Source: Polaribacter sp. IC073 (lineage in GTDB: Bacteria; Bacteroidota; Bacteroidia; Flavobacteriales; Flavobacteriaceae). From it: 64,000 bases of DNA. Shown here one piece after another: positions 24,411-34,609 of this stretch (positions are counted from its first letter, which is position 1; each line of letters begins with the position of its first letter). The notes under the pieces are model-generated. The model did not search any database and was not told where the DNA came from. It worked only from the letters and a program-made list of their open reading frames with translations. The DNA is taken from assembly GCF_007997075.1 (NCBI RefSeq), contig NZ_VORS01000006.1, positions 1 through 64,000 of the forward strand, written 5' to 3'. Both the position numbers and the translations under genes were made by a program.

Positions 24411-27400
24411 TTAATTATTATGTTTTGCCAATCTTAAAATATCACCAAAAACTCCTCTGGCTGTTACTTTAGAACCTGCCCCTGCTCCTTGAATTACAAT
24501 GGGCTGCTCTCCGTAAGATTCTGTATAAATTTCAAAAATTGCATCAGAACCTTTTAAAGATCCTAATGGAGAATTTTTAGAAACGGATACAAGTTTTACA
24601 TCTAAATTACCGGTATCTTGAGATAAATCTCCACTTAATTCACCTATATAACGCAAAACGTGATTCTCTTTTTGCCCTTCTTTTAATTGTTGATATTCGC
24701 CGTTCATCAACTCTAAGTTAGACAGAAAATCATTCGCAGAACCTTCTCTTAAATTTTCTGGAATTAAATTCTGAATATTTACGTCCACAAACTCATTTTC
24801 TAATTCTAATTCTCTTGCTAAAATCAATAATTTCCGAGCAACATCATTTCCACCCAAATCTTCTCTTGCATCTGGCTCTGTAAATCCTTTATCGATTGCT
24901 TCTTGTAAAACTTCGGAAAAACTCACCTTTTCATTCGAAAAAGTATTGAATAAGTAACTTAAACTTCCAGAGAAAACGCCTCTTATTTTGGTGATATTTT
25001 CTCCGGACTCGTGTAATAAACGGATGGTGTCTATTAAAGGCAAACCTGCACCAACATTTGTTTCATACAAATATTGTTTTTTGTAATCTTTTAACTTTGC
25101 TCTTAGTTCTTTGTAAAAAGAAAAAGACAAGGTATTGGCTATTTTATTACAAGAAACCAAATCGAAACCAGCTGCTACCAGCGGAATATAATTGGCTACA
25201 AAAGGCACACTTGCTGTGTTATCTACCGCAATTAAATTCTCTAAATGATGTGTTTTTGTAAACGCTATAATATCTGCTATCGAAACATTTTCTGCTCCGA
25301 TTTCTTCTAAGTCTTGTTCCCAGTTTGTAGAAATTCCATTTTTATTTAGCAATATTTTCTTAGAATTAGCTACACAAAAAACATTCAACTGAATTTTTCT
25401 TCGTTCTAAAACCGAGGCTGTATTTTCTAAAATCTGATGAATTAAGGTTCCACCAACCAAACCTTTACCAAAGATCGCTATATTTATTTTCTTTGCAATA
25501 CCAAAAACTTGTCCGTGAATTACATTTACAGCCTTGTGAACTTGCTCTTTCCTAACCACCAAACTCACGTTTTTACCTGTAATTGTATTGTTAAATAAAA
25601 GAGGTACAATTTGATTTTTGATTAAGGAATTATAAGCATGATGAAATTCACTTAAATCCTGCCCAATAATAGAAATTACTGCCACATTATCTACAATAGA
25701 AATCTGATGTACATCTTGAGAATAGAAATCGCTTTCAAACTCCTTTTCTAATGCTAAAACTGCCTCAGAAGCCCTACTTGAATCAATTATTAAACCAATT
25801 CCTCTTTCTGAAGAACCTTGTGAAACAATACTTACACTTATATTTTTATCACTTAATACTCTAAAAATACGTGCATCTACTCCTACTTTACCCAACAAAC
25901 CTCTTCCTTCAAAATTTAATAAAGAAACATTGTTAATAGTAGAAATCGATTTAATTCCTTTTTCGGAAGATTCCGCAGTAATTAACGTCCCTTTGTCTTC
26001 TTTATTAAAGGTGTTTAAAATTCTTAAATTAATGTTCTTTTCTAAAAGAGGAATAATTGTTTTTGCGTGTAAAATAGTGGCACCAAAATTTGCCAACTCA
26101 TTCGCTTCAGAAAATGATAGTTGTTCAATTTTCTTTGCATCTGCTACCAAATCAGGATTTGCAGTAAAAATTCCGCTAACGTGCGTATAATTTTGCAACT
26201 CTTCTGCATCTAAGTAATTGGCTAATAAAGCCGCAGTATAATTGCTTCCGTTTCTACCCAGAGTAGTTGTTTGTCCTTTCTTATTAGAAGAAATAAAACC
26301 GGTTACAACATTTATTTTATTCGCATTGTTTTTAAAGTAAGCAATTACATTTTCTGAAGAAACCGCATTAATGGGTTGCGCGTTTCCGAAGTTTTCATCC
26401 GTAATTATTAACTGTCTTGCATCTGTAACATTTGCCTCAATTCCGTTTTTTAACAATAAACTAGCCACTAACTTTACAGATAATAATTCTCCTTGTGCTA
26501 AAACCTCATCTTTAATTTTAATACTATAATCTCCTAATAAAGAAACCCCTTCAAAAATAGTTTCTAACGTTGAAAATTCTTTAGAAAAATCTACTTCGCT
26601 GTTAGGTGCTTGTTGATATTCTTTAAAATCTTCAAACACAGTTTTATATGCCTCTTTAGCAGCCGATTTATCTAAAATAGCTTCTAAATCATCCGTAGTA
26701 TTTCCTCTTGCAGATGCTACAACCGTTATTTTCTCTCCATTATGATGTTTATTAAGGATAATTTCTACAGCATTTTCAATCCCTTTCCCGTTTGCTAAAG
26801 ATTTTCCTCCAAATTTTAATACTTTCATTTTTTTAGTTCTATACTCTTTATTAAAAATAGGTGCTATAATTTTTTGAAGCTGCTCATATTCCATTAAAAA
26901 TGCATCATGACCGTGCACAGAATTTATTTCGTTGTACGTAACATTTTCTTTGGTTAGTGCTAATTTTTTATGCGTCTCCCTGTTTTCTTCCGCAGTAAAA
27001 AACAAATCTGAATCCACACCAATAATGTGAATATTCGCTTCAATTTGATCTAGAAGATCTATCTTTTTTTCTTCATTTTTAGTAACATCTATACTTTTAA
27101 GTAATTGATTCATCAATTTATAAGAAGATAATTGATAACGTTCTTGCAGCTTTTCACCATGATGCAACAACCAACTTTCTACATTAAAAATAGTAGAATC
27201 TTCTTTTTTAGAGCGATGAAATCGTTCTTTAAAAGACGCTGGGGTTCTATAGCACAACATCGCATGCATTCTTGCATCGTGTACAGGGTTGCTAGAATTT
27301 ACTAAAAATTGTTCTTGAATTTGACAATTTCCAATTAACCAATCGGTAGATTTCCAATCGGTTGCAATGGGTAAAAAATGAGTGGTAATTTTATGATCTA

Positions 27401-27812
27401 AAACCATCATTTCCCAAGCAATTCCACCACCTAAAGACCCACCAATTAAAGCAAATAATTGTGTTATTTCTAACTGCTGCAATCCTTCTAGAAAAATTCT
27501 TGCAATGTCTCTTGCTATGAAATCTTTGTAATTTTCAATTAAAAACCCATCAAAACCATTTCCTGGAATGTTGAAAGATAAAATAGTGTAAACAGTTGTA
27601 TCTATTGCTTTTCCCTCTCCAACAATATCTCTCCACCAACCATTTTTTCCAGCAACATCACTATTACCGGTTAATGCATGATTGATTAATATGATAGGAG
27701 AATTCCCTAATGTTCGACCAAAAACTTGGTAACTTAAATTCAGTTCAGGAACAAAAGCACCCAATTCTGTCGTAAAGTTTTTACTTTTGATATGTTGTAA
27801 TTGATTTTCCAC
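24411..27812 (-). CDS. Fused homoserine O-acetyltransferase / aspartate kinase / homoserine dehydrogenase
   Basis: 1133 residues from the GTG at 27812; no ATG is available before the first domain, and a GTG at 27833 lies inside a repeat. Residues 1-325: alpha/beta-hydrolase MetX with a full triad, Ser126 (GGSLGGG), Asp269 (DSDLFF) and His302 (HGHDAF). Residues 329-1133: ThrA-type protein, with aspartate kinase (KVLKFGGKSLANG), ACT domain (GLLGKVGVDARIF) and homoserine dehydrogenase (IAIFGKGLVGGT; RGVFSGSLSYLF). One chain phosphorylates aspartate, reduces aspartate semialdehyde and acetylates homoserine. An ATG at 26828 begins the kinase part and could give a separate product. It is downstream of metY and its riboswitch. 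Confidence 0.92.
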   Translation of the reverse strand: MENQLQHIKSKNFTTELGAFVPELNLSYQVFGRTLGNSPIILINHALTGNSDVAGKNGWWRDIVGEGKAIDTTVYTILSFNIPGNGFDGFLIENYKDFIARDIARIFLEGLQQLEITQLFALIGGSLGGGIAWEMMVLDHKITTHFLPIATDWKSTDWLIGNCQIQEQFLVNSSNPVHDARMHAMLCYRTPASFKERFHRSKKEDSTIFNVESWLLHHGEKLQERYQLSSYKLMNQLLKSIDVTKNEEKKIDLLDQIEANIHIIGVDSDLFFTAEENRETHKKLALTKENVTYNEINSVHGHDAFLMEYEQLQKIIAPIFNKEYRTKKMKVLKFGGKSLANGKGIENAVEIILNKHHNGEKITVVASARGNTTDDLEAILDKSAAKEAYKTVFEDFKEYQQAPNSEVDFSKEFSTLETIFEGVSLLGDYSIKIKDEVLAQGELLSVKLVASLLLKNGIEANVTDARQLIITDENFGNAQPINAVSSENVIAYFKNNANKINVVTGFISSNKKGQTTTLGRNGSNYTAALLANYLDAEELQNYTHVSGIFTANPDLVADAKKIEQLSFSEANELANFGATILHAKTIIPLLEKNINLRILNTFNKEDKGTLITAESSEKGIKSISTINNVSLLNFEGRGLLGKVGVDARIFRVLSDKNISVSIVSQGSSERGIGLIIDSSRASEAVLALEKEFESDFYSQDVHQISIVDNVAVISIIGQDLSEFHHAYNSLIKNQIVPLLFNNTITGKNVSLVVRKEQVHKAVNVIHGQVFGIAKKINIAIFGKGLVGGTLIHQILENTASVLERRKIQLNVFCVANSKKILLNKNGISTNWEQDLEEIGAENVSIADIIAFTKTHHLENLIAVDNTASVPFVANYIPLVAAGFDLVSCNKIANTLSFSFYKELRAKLKDYKKQYLYETNVGAGLPLIDTIRLLHESGENITKIRGVFSGSLSYLFNTFSNEKVSFSEVLQEAIDKGFTEPDAREDLGGNDVARKLLILARELELENEFVDVNIQNLIPENLREGSANDFLSNLELMNGEYQQLKEGQKENHVLRYIGELSGDLSQDTGNLDVKLVSVSKNSPLGSLKGSDAIFEIYTESYGEQPIVIQGAGAGSKVTARGVFGDILRLAKHNN

Positions 27813-27824
27813 GTTGATGTTTTT

Positions 27825-27857
27825 AGACCTCACCGGTTTTTGAAACCTGTGAGGTCT
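27825..27857. repeat. 33-nt palindrome, family A
   Basis: Arms AGACCTCACCGGTTTT and AAACCTGTGAGGTCT, nearly perfect. It occupies almost the whole 57-bp gap between metY and the metX-thrA start codon and so could attenuate the downstream fusion gene. Confidence 0.8.
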
Positions 27858-27869
27858 TTTAATAAGTAT

Positions 27870-29144
27870 TTATATTTCTGAAAAAGCAGCTGTTAAATCT
27901 GCTTTTAAGTCTTCTAAATCTTCAATACCCACAGACAATCTAATTAAATCTTGAGAAACACCTGCATTTGCTTGTGCTTGCTCATCTAATTGTTGATGTG
28001 TGGTACTTGCTGGGTGAATAATTAGCGATTTTGTATCTCCAATATTTGCCAATAAAGAGAACAACTTGGTGTTATCTGCAATTTTTTTAGCAGCTTCAAA
28101 ACCTCCTTTAACGCCAAAAGTAACCAGACCACTTTGTCCGTTTGGTAAATATTTATCTGCTAAAGCCTTGTATTTATTACCTTCTAAACCAGGATAGTTT
28201 ACCCATGTAACTTTTTCTTGATTTTCTAACCATTTTGCCAACGCCAATGCATTTGCAGAGTGTTGCTTTATTCTAACAGGTAAAGTTTCTAAACCTTGAA
28301 TAATATTAAATGCATTTGTTGGACTTAAAGCACCACCAAAATCACGTAATCCTTCTAAAATTAATTTAAACGTATAAGATGCTGCGCCTAAAGTTTCATA
28401 ATATTTTAAACCATGATATCCTGCAGAAGGCTCTGTGAATTCAGGAAATTTACCGTTTGCCCAATTAAAAGTTCCAGCATCTACAATTGCCCCTCCTAGA
28501 GAAGTTCCTTGTCCGCCAATATATTTTGTAAGTGAATGAATTACGATATCTGCACCGTATTTAATAGGATTTAATAAAACAGGAGTTGCCACTGTATTAT
28601 CAACTATAAAAGGCACTTCTGCTTGTTTTGCGTGTACAGAAATTGCTTCTAAATCTAAAACATCTAATTTCGGATTTCCTAAAGATTCTACAAAAAATGC
28701 TCTTGTATTTTCTTGAACAGCTTCTCCAAAACTATCAGGATTCGATGCATCTACAAATGTAGTTGTAATGCCTAATCTTGGTAGCGTAACACTTAATAAA
28801 TTGTAGGTACCACCATACAAACTGCTCGAAGCAACAATATGATCTCCTGCTTTTAAAAGTGTTAATAAACCCGTAGCAATTGCTGCGGTTCCAGAAGCAA
28901 AAACCACGGCTCCAATTCCGCCTTCAACAATGGCCAATCGGTCTTGTAAAATTTGATTTGTTGGGTTGTTTAACCTTGTGTAGATAAACCCTAATTCTTT
29001 TAATGAAAAAAGATTTGCTGCATGTTCTGAGTTGTTAAAAACATACGATGTTGTTTGATAAATAGGAACTGCTCTTGTACCTCCGTTTTTAGTTACGTCG
29101 TGTCCTGCGTGCAATGCGTTGGTTGCTAATTTTAATGTACTCAT
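27870..29144 (-). CDS. metY: O-acetylhomoserine aminocarboxypropyltransferase
   Basis: 424 residues, the usual MetY length (longer than MetB/MetZ). Visible features are [39 protein letters not shown], and the PLP Lys in [16 protein letters not shown]. It makes homocysteine from O-acetylhomoserine and sulfide, joining the products of the cys cluster and of the metX-thrA gene downstream. It is directly controlled by the SAM-I riboswitch at 29271-29376, 127 bases upstream. Confidence 0.94.
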   Translation of the reverse strand: MSTLKLATNALHAGHDVTKNGGTRAVPIYQTTSYVFNNSEHAANLFSLKELGFIYTRLNNPTNQILQDRLAIVEGGIGAVVFASGTAAIATGLLTLLKAGDHIVASSSLYGGTYNLLSVTLPRLGITTTFVDASNPDSFGEAVQENTRAFFVESLGNPKLDVLDLEAISVHAKQAEVPFIVDNTVATPVLLNPIKYGADIVIHSLTKYIGGQGTSLGGAIVDAGTFNWANGKFPEFTEPSAGYHGLKYYETLGAASYTFKLILEGLRDFGGALSPTNAFNIIQGLETLPVRIKQHSANALALAKWLENQEKVTWVNYPGLEGNKYKALADKYLPNGQSGLVTFGVKGGFEAAKKIADNTKLFSLLANIGDTKSLIIHPASTTHQQLDEQAQANAGVSQDLIRLSVGIEDLEDLKADLTAAFSEI

Positions 29145-29270
29145 TTTTCTATTTTTTTGAGTTAATAAATGATTAAACCAAAAGTCAAATACATCTATTT
29201 TGGTTGATGTAGTTATTAGAAAAATGTTATTAAGAAAATAAAATTTACCAGAACTGGAAAATTCTTTTTT

Positions 29271-29376
29271 GTTATCTATCCAAATAAAAATATCTAGGTA
29301 GAATGTAGCACCTTCTCTATTTCTAAAGGGTTGCTAAGGCTTCATCGGGTCTAATCCCTCTGCCTTTCTTGATAAC
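29271..29376 (-). ncRNA. SAM-I (S-box) riboswitch, metY operon leader
   Basis: On the minus strand: P1 arms GTTATC and GATAAC (29376-29371 and 29276-29271), core GGCAGAGGGATTAGACCC, GATGAAGCCTTAGCAACCC, and AAGGTGCTACATTCTACC. It shares its core and P1 with the metH copy, while P3 and the hairpin before AAGGTGC differ. It should repress metY, and through it metX-thrA and metZ, when SAM is high. Confidence 0.95.
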
Positions 29377-29406
29377 ATTTCAATAAGTTATTGAACTTTG
29401 TGAATG

Positions 29407-29439
29407 CAAAGATATGCTTAGAAAAATTTAATATCCAAA
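29407..29439 (-). promoter_or_regulatory. Promoter of the metY riboswitch transcript
   Basis: On the minus strand TTTG, a 21-base spacer and TATCTTTG (TAnnTTTG). The predicted start is about 25 bases before the aptamer. The spacer is slightly longer than the common 17-20. Confidence 0.55.
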
Positions 29440-29602
29440 TAAAAAGTAAACTATTTTTTATTTAATATCAATTTCGCATTTTAAGCAACCTTGTTTTATT
29501 TATTCTTTAAAAACATGAATTTTAAGTCTCTAAAAATGATTTATTGATGGCGCTATCATAAATAATTATCGTTAAAAAAGTAGGCATTGTAATTTTATAG
29601 TG

Positions 29603-29610
29603 TACTTTTG
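29603..29610 (+). promoter_or_regulatory. -7 box of metK
   Basis: TACTTTTG matches TAnnTTTG. It places the transcription start near 29617 and gives a leader of about 230 nt. No clear TTTG at -33. Confidence 0.5.
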
Positions 29611-29615
29611 TATTC

Positions 29616-29800
29616 TAATTGAGAGGAAAAATTTGAACTGATTGCAACCTCTTTTGTTGAAATGTTTTAGACACTAAAACAAGTTCTTCAGAATAAAATG
29701 CTAAAGCAGTAATGAACTACTTCTTTTAGCGACTGCGCAATCAATTTTTATTTTTATAGCTTTCTGTTTATACAGAAACGTCAATTTTAAGGAAACCTTA
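29616..29800 (+). ncRNA. Candidate structured 5' leader of metK, not SAM-I
   Basis: The leader folds by eye into a three-way junction. The closing helix is TGATTGC (29639-29645) with GCAATCA (29737-29743). Hairpin 1 is TGTTTTAG (29663-29670) with CTAAAACA (29674-29681). Hairpin 2 is GCTAAA (29700-29705) with TTTAGC (29725-29730), extended by AGTA/TACT. A separate 7-bp hairpin, TTTCTGT/ACAGAAA (29761-29778), lies before the ribosome-binding region. All arms are exact complements. Position before metK suggests control by SAM or methionine, which is inference. Confidence 0.5.
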
Positions 29801-29847
29801 ATGTTTACATCGAGGAATCATTTTTTTAACACAAAAAGAAGAATATT

Positions 29848-31104
29848 ATGTCATATTTATTTACCTCAGAAAGTGTTTCTGAAGGACACCCAGACAAAAT
29901 TGCAGATCAAATTTCTGATGCTTTAATTGATAATTTTTTAGCATTTGATAAAAACAGTAGAGTTGCTTGCGAAACATTAGTAACTACAGGTCAGGTTATA
30001 TTAGCTGGTGAAGTTAAATCTAAAACGTATTTAGACGTTCAGCAAATTGCTAGAGACGTAATTAACAAAATTGGGTATACCAAAAGTGCGTATATGTTTG
30101 ATGGAAATTCTTGTGGAGTTTTATCTGCAATTCACGAACAATCACCAGATATTAACCGAGGAGTTGATAGAGAAAAACCAGAAGAACAAGGAGCTGGTGA
30201 CCAAGGAATGATGTTTGGGTATGCAACTGATGAAACAGAAAACTACATGCCTTTGGCTTTAGAATTGTCTCACAGATTGTTAATTGAATTAGCAAATTTA
30301 AGAAGAGAAAACAAGGAAATTGATTACCTAAGACCAGATGCAAAATCTCAGGTAACAATAGAGTATTCAGACGATAATGTGCCACAAAGAATTGATGCAA
30401 TTGTTATTTCTACACAACATGATGATTTTGACGAATCTGATGAGGTGATGTTGGCAAGAATTAAAAAAGATATTGTAGAAATTTTAATTCCTAGAGTGGT
30501 TGCAAACTTACCTGCTCAAAACAAAAAATTATTTACAGACAATATTACCTATCACATTAACCCAACAGGAGTTTTTGTAATTGGTGGGCCTCATGGAGAT
30601 ACTGGCTTAACAGGGCGTAAAATTATTGTTGATACCTATGGAGGAAAAGGCGCCCATGGTGGTGGTGCTTTCTCTGGGAAAGACCCTTCTAAAGTAGATA
30701 GATCTGGTGCGTATGCAACAAGACATATTGCAAAAAACTTGGTAGCTGCCGGCCTTTGTAAAGAAGTTTTAGTACAGGTTTCGTATGCTATTGGAGTTGC
30801 AAAACCAACAAGCATTAATGTGGGAACCTACGGGACTGCAACGGTAGATTTAACCGACGGGGAAATCAGTAAAAAGGTAGAAGCTATTTTTGATATGCGT
30901 CCGTATTTTATTGAGCAACGTTTAAAGTTAAGAACACCTATATATTCTGAAACTGCGGCTTATGGTCACATGGGAAGAACTCCAGAAATAAAAACAGTTA
31001 CCTTTTCGAATCCTATGGGAGAAACCGTTTCTGAAGAAGTAGAAACGTTTACTTGGGAGAAGTTAGATTATGTGGATGCTGTTAAAGAAGCGTTTGGGCT
31101 GTAA
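29848..31104 (+). CDS. metK: S-adenosylmethionine synthetase
   Basis: 418 residues. N-terminal [32 protein letters not shown] (ATP site) and [19 protein letters not shown] are all intact. It forms SAM from methionine and ATP and thus closes the pathway encoded leftwards in the window. It is transcribed divergently from metY, alone, with its own 230-nt leader and a strong terminator. The leader is unlike the SAM-I elements of metH and metY. Confidence 0.97.
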   Translation: MSYLFTSESVSEGHPDKIADQISDALIDNFLAFDKNSRVACETLVTTGQVILAGEVKSKTYLDVQQIARDVINKIGYTKSAYMFDGNSCGVLSAIHEQSPDINRGVDREKPEEQGAGDQGMMFGYATDETENYMPLALELSHRLLIELANLRRENKEIDYLRPDAKSQVTIEYSDDNVPQRIDAIVISTQHDDFDESDEVMLARIKKDIVEILIPRVVANLPAQNKKLFTDNITYHINPTGVFVIGGPHGDTGLTGRKIIVDTYGGKGAHGGGAFSGKDPSKVDRSGAYATRHIAKNLVAAGLCKEVLVQVSYAIGVAKPTSINVGTYGTATVDLTDGEISKKVEAIFDMRPYFIEQRLKLRTPIYSETAAYGHMGRTPEIKTVTFSNPMGETVSEEVETFTWEKLDYVDAVKEAFGL

Positions 31105-31128
31105 AAGGTTTTAATTTTAATATATAAG

Positions 31129-31163
31129 AAAAGGTATCATTGTTTAAGTGATGCCTTTTTTTT
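31129..31163 (+). terminator. Intrinsic terminator of metK
   Basis: AAAGGTATCA and TGATGCCTTT form a 10-bp stem with one wobble, followed by eight T, 25 bases past the stop codon. Confidence 0.85.
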
Positions 31164-31273
31164 GTTTGATGTTTTGTTGGGTTGGAGTTACTGTTAGAGT
31201 GGATTTACCACATAGGCACCTAGAAAACACAGGGGTTGTGGGGTTAGAGGAATTTGTTTTGTTCTTTGGGATG

Positions 31274-31303
31274 GATAGATTGCTTCGTTCCTAGCGATGA
31301 CGG
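31274..31303. repeat. Degenerate copy of a common Bacteroidota repeat
   Basis: GATTGCTTCGTTCCTAGCGA and the following TGACGG resemble the widespread word AGATTGCTTCGTTCCTCGCAATGACG (joined here from memory, two parts). Single imperfect copy in a 266-bp gap. Nothing else is visible in 31164-31429. Confidence 0.35.
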
Positions 31304-31429
31304 ACTAATTAAGTGTATTTTACTTTCATTTGGCTTGCCATAATAAGTAATTCTCTTTAACAAAAGTTTAAGAGTTCATAAATGGCAGTTTACGTAACTT
31401 CGAAAACTATAAATTTAATTAAACTTATC

Positions 31430-33919
31430 ATGACAAAAAAAATACTAACAAGAGTACTACTTGTTGCTTTTGTATTTGGTTTTTCTACTGAGTCTTCTGC
31501 TCAGTTCTGGAAGAAAAAGAAAAAAGAAACTCCAAAAACAGCGGAAAAACCAAAACCTAATAAAGACGGAATTCAGCCATACAGTAAGGTTGTAACCGAA
31601 GATCACGTAACAGACGAAGGTTTATTTAAAGTTCACACAAAAGAAGATTCTTACTTATTTGAAATACCAGATTCTTTGTTACAAAGAGAAATGTTAATGG
31701 TAACAAGAATTGCAAAAACGGCTAGCGGAATTGGCTTTGGTGGTGCAAAAGCAAACACACAAGTATTGCGTTGGGAGAAAAAAAACAAACAAATCTTATT
31801 AAGAATTGTTTCTCATAACGTTGTTGCAGATACCATTTTACCAGTGCATGAAGCTGTGGTAAATTCTAACTTAGAGCCTATCTTATTTGCTTTTCCTATA
31901 AAAGCATTTAGTAAAGATTCTACGGCAACTGTAATTGATGCTACTTCTTTATTTTCTACAGACGTAAAACCTTTAGGTTTTCCTGATTCTTTTAGAAAAA
32001 GATACCAGGCGACAAGAATAGACAAAGACCGTTCTTACATAGATAGAGTAAGTAGTTACCCACAAAATATAGAAGTAAGACATGTAAAAACCTATTTAGC
32101 GAATAAAGCACCTTCTAACAGTGCGGTTGGTTCTATTACTTTAGAAATGAGTAATTCTATGGTATTATTACCTAAAGTTCCTATGAAGCGTAGATATTTT
32201 GATGAGCGCGTTGGTTGGTTTGCTAGAGGACAAACAGATTATGGTTTAGCAGATCAGAAAAGTAAAACAGTGGCTTACTTAGATAGATATCGTTTAGAGG
32301 TTAAAGATGAAGATATCGAAAAATTTAAAAGAGGAGAATTAGTAGAGCCTAAAAAACAAATTGTTTATTATGTAGACAGAGCTACACCTAAAGAATGGGT
32401 TCCTTTTATTATACAAGGTGTAAATGACTGGCAAGTTGCTTTTGAAGCTGCTGGTTTTAAAAATGCTATTGTTGGTAAAATGGCACCTACGGAAGCTGAA
32501 GACCCTGAATATAGCCCAGAAGATGTGCGTTATTCTGTAATTAGATATTTAGCTTCTCCTATTCCGAATGCAAACGGACCTCACGTTAGTGATCCTAGAT
32601 CTGGTGAAATTTTAGAGTCTGATATTAACTGGTATCATAATGTAATGACTTTATTGCATAACTGGTTCTTTATTCAGACGGCTGCCATCAACCCAGATGC
32701 AAGAGGAAATAATTTTAAAACAGAGACGATGGGAGAGTTGATAAAATTTGTTTCTTCTCACGAATTAGGACACACTTTAGGTTTGCCTCATAATATGGGA
32801 AGTTCTACAGCATACCCAGTAGATTCTTTACGCTCTGCTTCATTTACAAAAAAATACGGAACAGCACCTTCTATTATGGATTATGCTCGTTTTAATTATG
32901 TTGCACAACCAGAAGATAAAGGCGTAGCATTAATGCCAAATATTGGTATTTATGATAAATATGCAATTTCTTGGGGGTACCGACCTATTTTAGATACAGA
33001 TGCTAAAGATGAAAAAGCAACGTTAGATTCTTGGATTTTAAAACATGCCGGAGACCCAATGTACCGTTTTGGTCACCAACAAGCTACTGGTGTTGTAGAT
33101 CCTAGTTCTCAAACAGAAGACTTAGGTGACGATGCTATGAAAGCTTCTATGTACGGAATTAAAAACTTGAAAAGAATTTTACCGAGATTAGAAGAATGGA
33201 CTTCTGAAAAAGGTGAAAACTACGAAGAATTAGCTACCATGTATGGGCAGTTAATAGGACAATTTAATAGATATATGGGCCACGTAACATCTAATGTTGG
33301 TGGAGTTTATGAACACTATAAAACAACAGATCAAGAAGGTGCTGTGTATTCTTATGTAACAAAAGCAAAACAAAAAGAAGCTTTGCAGTTTGTTATTGAT
33401 GAATTATTTGAGACGCCATCTTGGTTGTTAGACGAAAACATTTTTAGCAAAACTGAATTTTCTGGTTCTATAGAAAGAGTAAGAGGTTTACAAGCAAGAA
33501 CATTAAACAGTGTTTTAGATGCTGGTAGAATGGCTAGAATGATTGAGAATGAAACTTTAAATGGTGGTGCTGAATCTTATACTTTGGTAAACATGATGAG
33601 CGATTTACGCAAAGGTGTTTGGAGTGAAATTTACACAGGTAGTTCTATAGATACGTACAGAAGAAATTTACAAAGAGCACATTTAGACAGGCTAGATTAC
33701 TTGTTAAATGAAGCAGAAGACCAAAGAGGTCTTAACAGCGGATATGTAAAAAGAAGTGGTATTAATATGAGTCAGTCTGATATAAAATCTGTTGCCAGAG
33801 GCGAGTTAAAGCGTTTGCAAAGAGATGCAAAATCTGCTTCTAACAGAGGAAATACGCTAACAAGATATCATTTACAAGATGTTGTTGATAGAATTGATAC
33901 CATTTTAGATCCTAAATAA
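31430..33919 (+). CDS. Secreted zinc metalloprotease (DUF5117/DUF5118, metzincin-like)
   Basis: 829 residues from the ATG at 31430, chosen because it gives a signal peptide (KKILTRVLLVAFVFGFSTES) ending SSA; the frame opens 16 codons earlier. The N-terminal half matches the DUF5118/DUF5117 type of Bacteroidota exported proteases. The zinc motif HELGHTLGLPH (444-454) is of the HExxHxxGxxH metzincin form, and IMDYARFNYV (about 482) supplies the expected Met-turn. It probably degrades proteins at or outside the cell surface. There is no C-terminal type IX sorting domain. Single gene with its own terminator. Confidence 0.88.
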   Translation: MTKKILTRVLLVAFVFGFSTESSAQFWKKKKKETPKTAEKPKPNKDGIQPYSKVVTEDHVTDEGLFKVHTKEDSYLFEIPDSLLQREMLMVTRIAKTASGIGFGGAKANTQVLRWEKKNKQILLRIVSHNVVADTILPVHEAVVNSNLEPILFAFPIKAFSKDSTATVIDATSLFSTDVKPLGFPDSFRKRYQATRIDKDRSYIDRVSSYPQNIEVRHVKTYLANKAPSNSAVGSITLEMSNSMVLLPKVPMKRRYFDERVGWFARGQTDYGLADQKSKTVAYLDRYRLEVKDEDIEKFKRGELVEPKKQIVYYVDRATPKEWVPFIIQGVNDWQVAFEAAGFKNAIVGKMAPTEAEDPEYSPEDVRYSVIRYLASPIPNANGPHVSDPRSGEILESDINWYHNVMTLLHNWFFIQTAAINPDARGNNFKTETMGELIKFVSSHELGHTLGLPHNMGSSTAYPVDSLRSASFTKKYGTAPSIMDYARFNYVAQPEDKGVALMPNIGIYDKYAISWGYRPILDTDAKDEKATLDSWILKHAGDPMYRFGHQQATGVVDPSSQTEDLGDDAMKASMYGIKNLKRILPRLEEWTSEKGENYEELATMYGQLIGQFNRYMGHVTSNVGGVYEHYKTTDQEGAVYSYVTKAKQKEALQFVIDELFETPSWLLDENIFSKTEFSGSIERVRGLQARTLNSVLDAGRMARMIENETLNGGAESYTLVNMMSDLRKGVWSEIYTGSSIDTYRRNLQRAHLDRLDYLLNEAEDQRGLNSGYVKRSGINMSQSDIKSVARGELKRLQRDAKSASNRGNTLTRYHLQDVVDRIDTILDPK

Positions 33920-33948
33920 TATATTTAGTACATTATTTTTAATATTGA

Positions 33949-33982
33949 AAACCTCATCTTAATTGATGAGGTTTTTTTTTTG
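33949..33982 (+). terminator. Intrinsic terminator of the metalloprotease gene
   Basis: AAACCTCATC and GATGAGGTTT form a perfect 10-bp stem with a TTAATT loop and a long T-run, 30 bases past the stop. Confidence 0.9.
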
Positions 33983-34078
33983 TTTTTAAGGACATCTTAC
34001 TTTAAGGAGAAATAACAAAAGAAGCCATTTTAACTAAAAAAAAAAACCAATTTAAGTAATTGAATCATTAAAAAAAAC

Positions 34079-34086
34079 TAATTTTG
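34079..34086 (+). promoter_or_regulatory. Possible -7 box
   Basis: TAATTTTG matches TAnnTTTG, 32 bases before the GTG start of the small gene at 34118. Confidence 0.4.
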
Positions 34087-34117
34087 TGAGGTCTTATAAA
34101 ACAATAGGAATTTAAAA

Positions 34118-34492
34118 GTGAAACAATTTCATCATCCCTTTAAAATTTTATTATTCGTAGTAATTTATTGCTTTGGCATTTTTGCTTCTGTAAAAACATT
34201 ACCTACTGCAATTGCACAAACTACAGTGCAAAACAAAAAGCAGAAAGAATATACTACAACCGTATCTAACGTTCTTTATACTCATGTTCAAGAATCAGAG
34301 AACTTACTTTCTGATTTTACAGCATATGAAACATCTGACTTTAAGACATTCAGTAATAATTTTGAGCCTTTTGTATGCTCAAATGAATTCATTTTTAGAA
34401 CAAAGTTTAAACAGTATCAGAACTATTTTAAAAACTTATTGATAAGAAATAGGAAAACTGATCTTATTTTTCCTTTCCATAATTTTTGGTAA
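34118..34492 (+). CDS. Small hypothetical exported or membrane protein
   Basis: 124 residues with a GTG start. The N-terminus (KILLFVVIYCFGIFASVK) is a signal peptide or single membrane anchor, followed by a polar, Phe- and Lys-rich tail ending FPFHNFW. I do not recognise the family. It is preceded by a consensus -7 box. The coding frame is supported only by its length and signal-like start. The next gene (34610) also begins with a membrane segment, but 117 bp and a hairpin (AACTACC/GGTAGTT, 34508-34529) separate them. Confidence 0.5.
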   Translation: MKQFHHPFKILLFVVIYCFGIFASVKTLPTAIAQTTVQNKKQKEYTTTVSNVLYTHVQESENLLSDFTAYETSDFKTFSNNFEPFVCSNEFIFRTKFKQYQNYFKNLLIRNRKTDLIFPFHNFW

Positions 34493-34609
34493 TACTTTGT
34501 TGGAACAAACTACCGGCTTTTTGGTAGTTGAAATCAAACTTTTTTACTGCGTTGTGACTTTTCACTTCGCACTCAAACTTCAGTATTAAAAAAATTAAAA
34601 ATTATAAAA

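Noticed and set aside
29616..29800. metK leader as a SAM-I riboswitch
   Set aside because: The blocks GAGGGA, GATGAAGCC and AAGGTGC are absent in the correct order; only GCAACC is shared. Recorded as a separate candidate structure instead.
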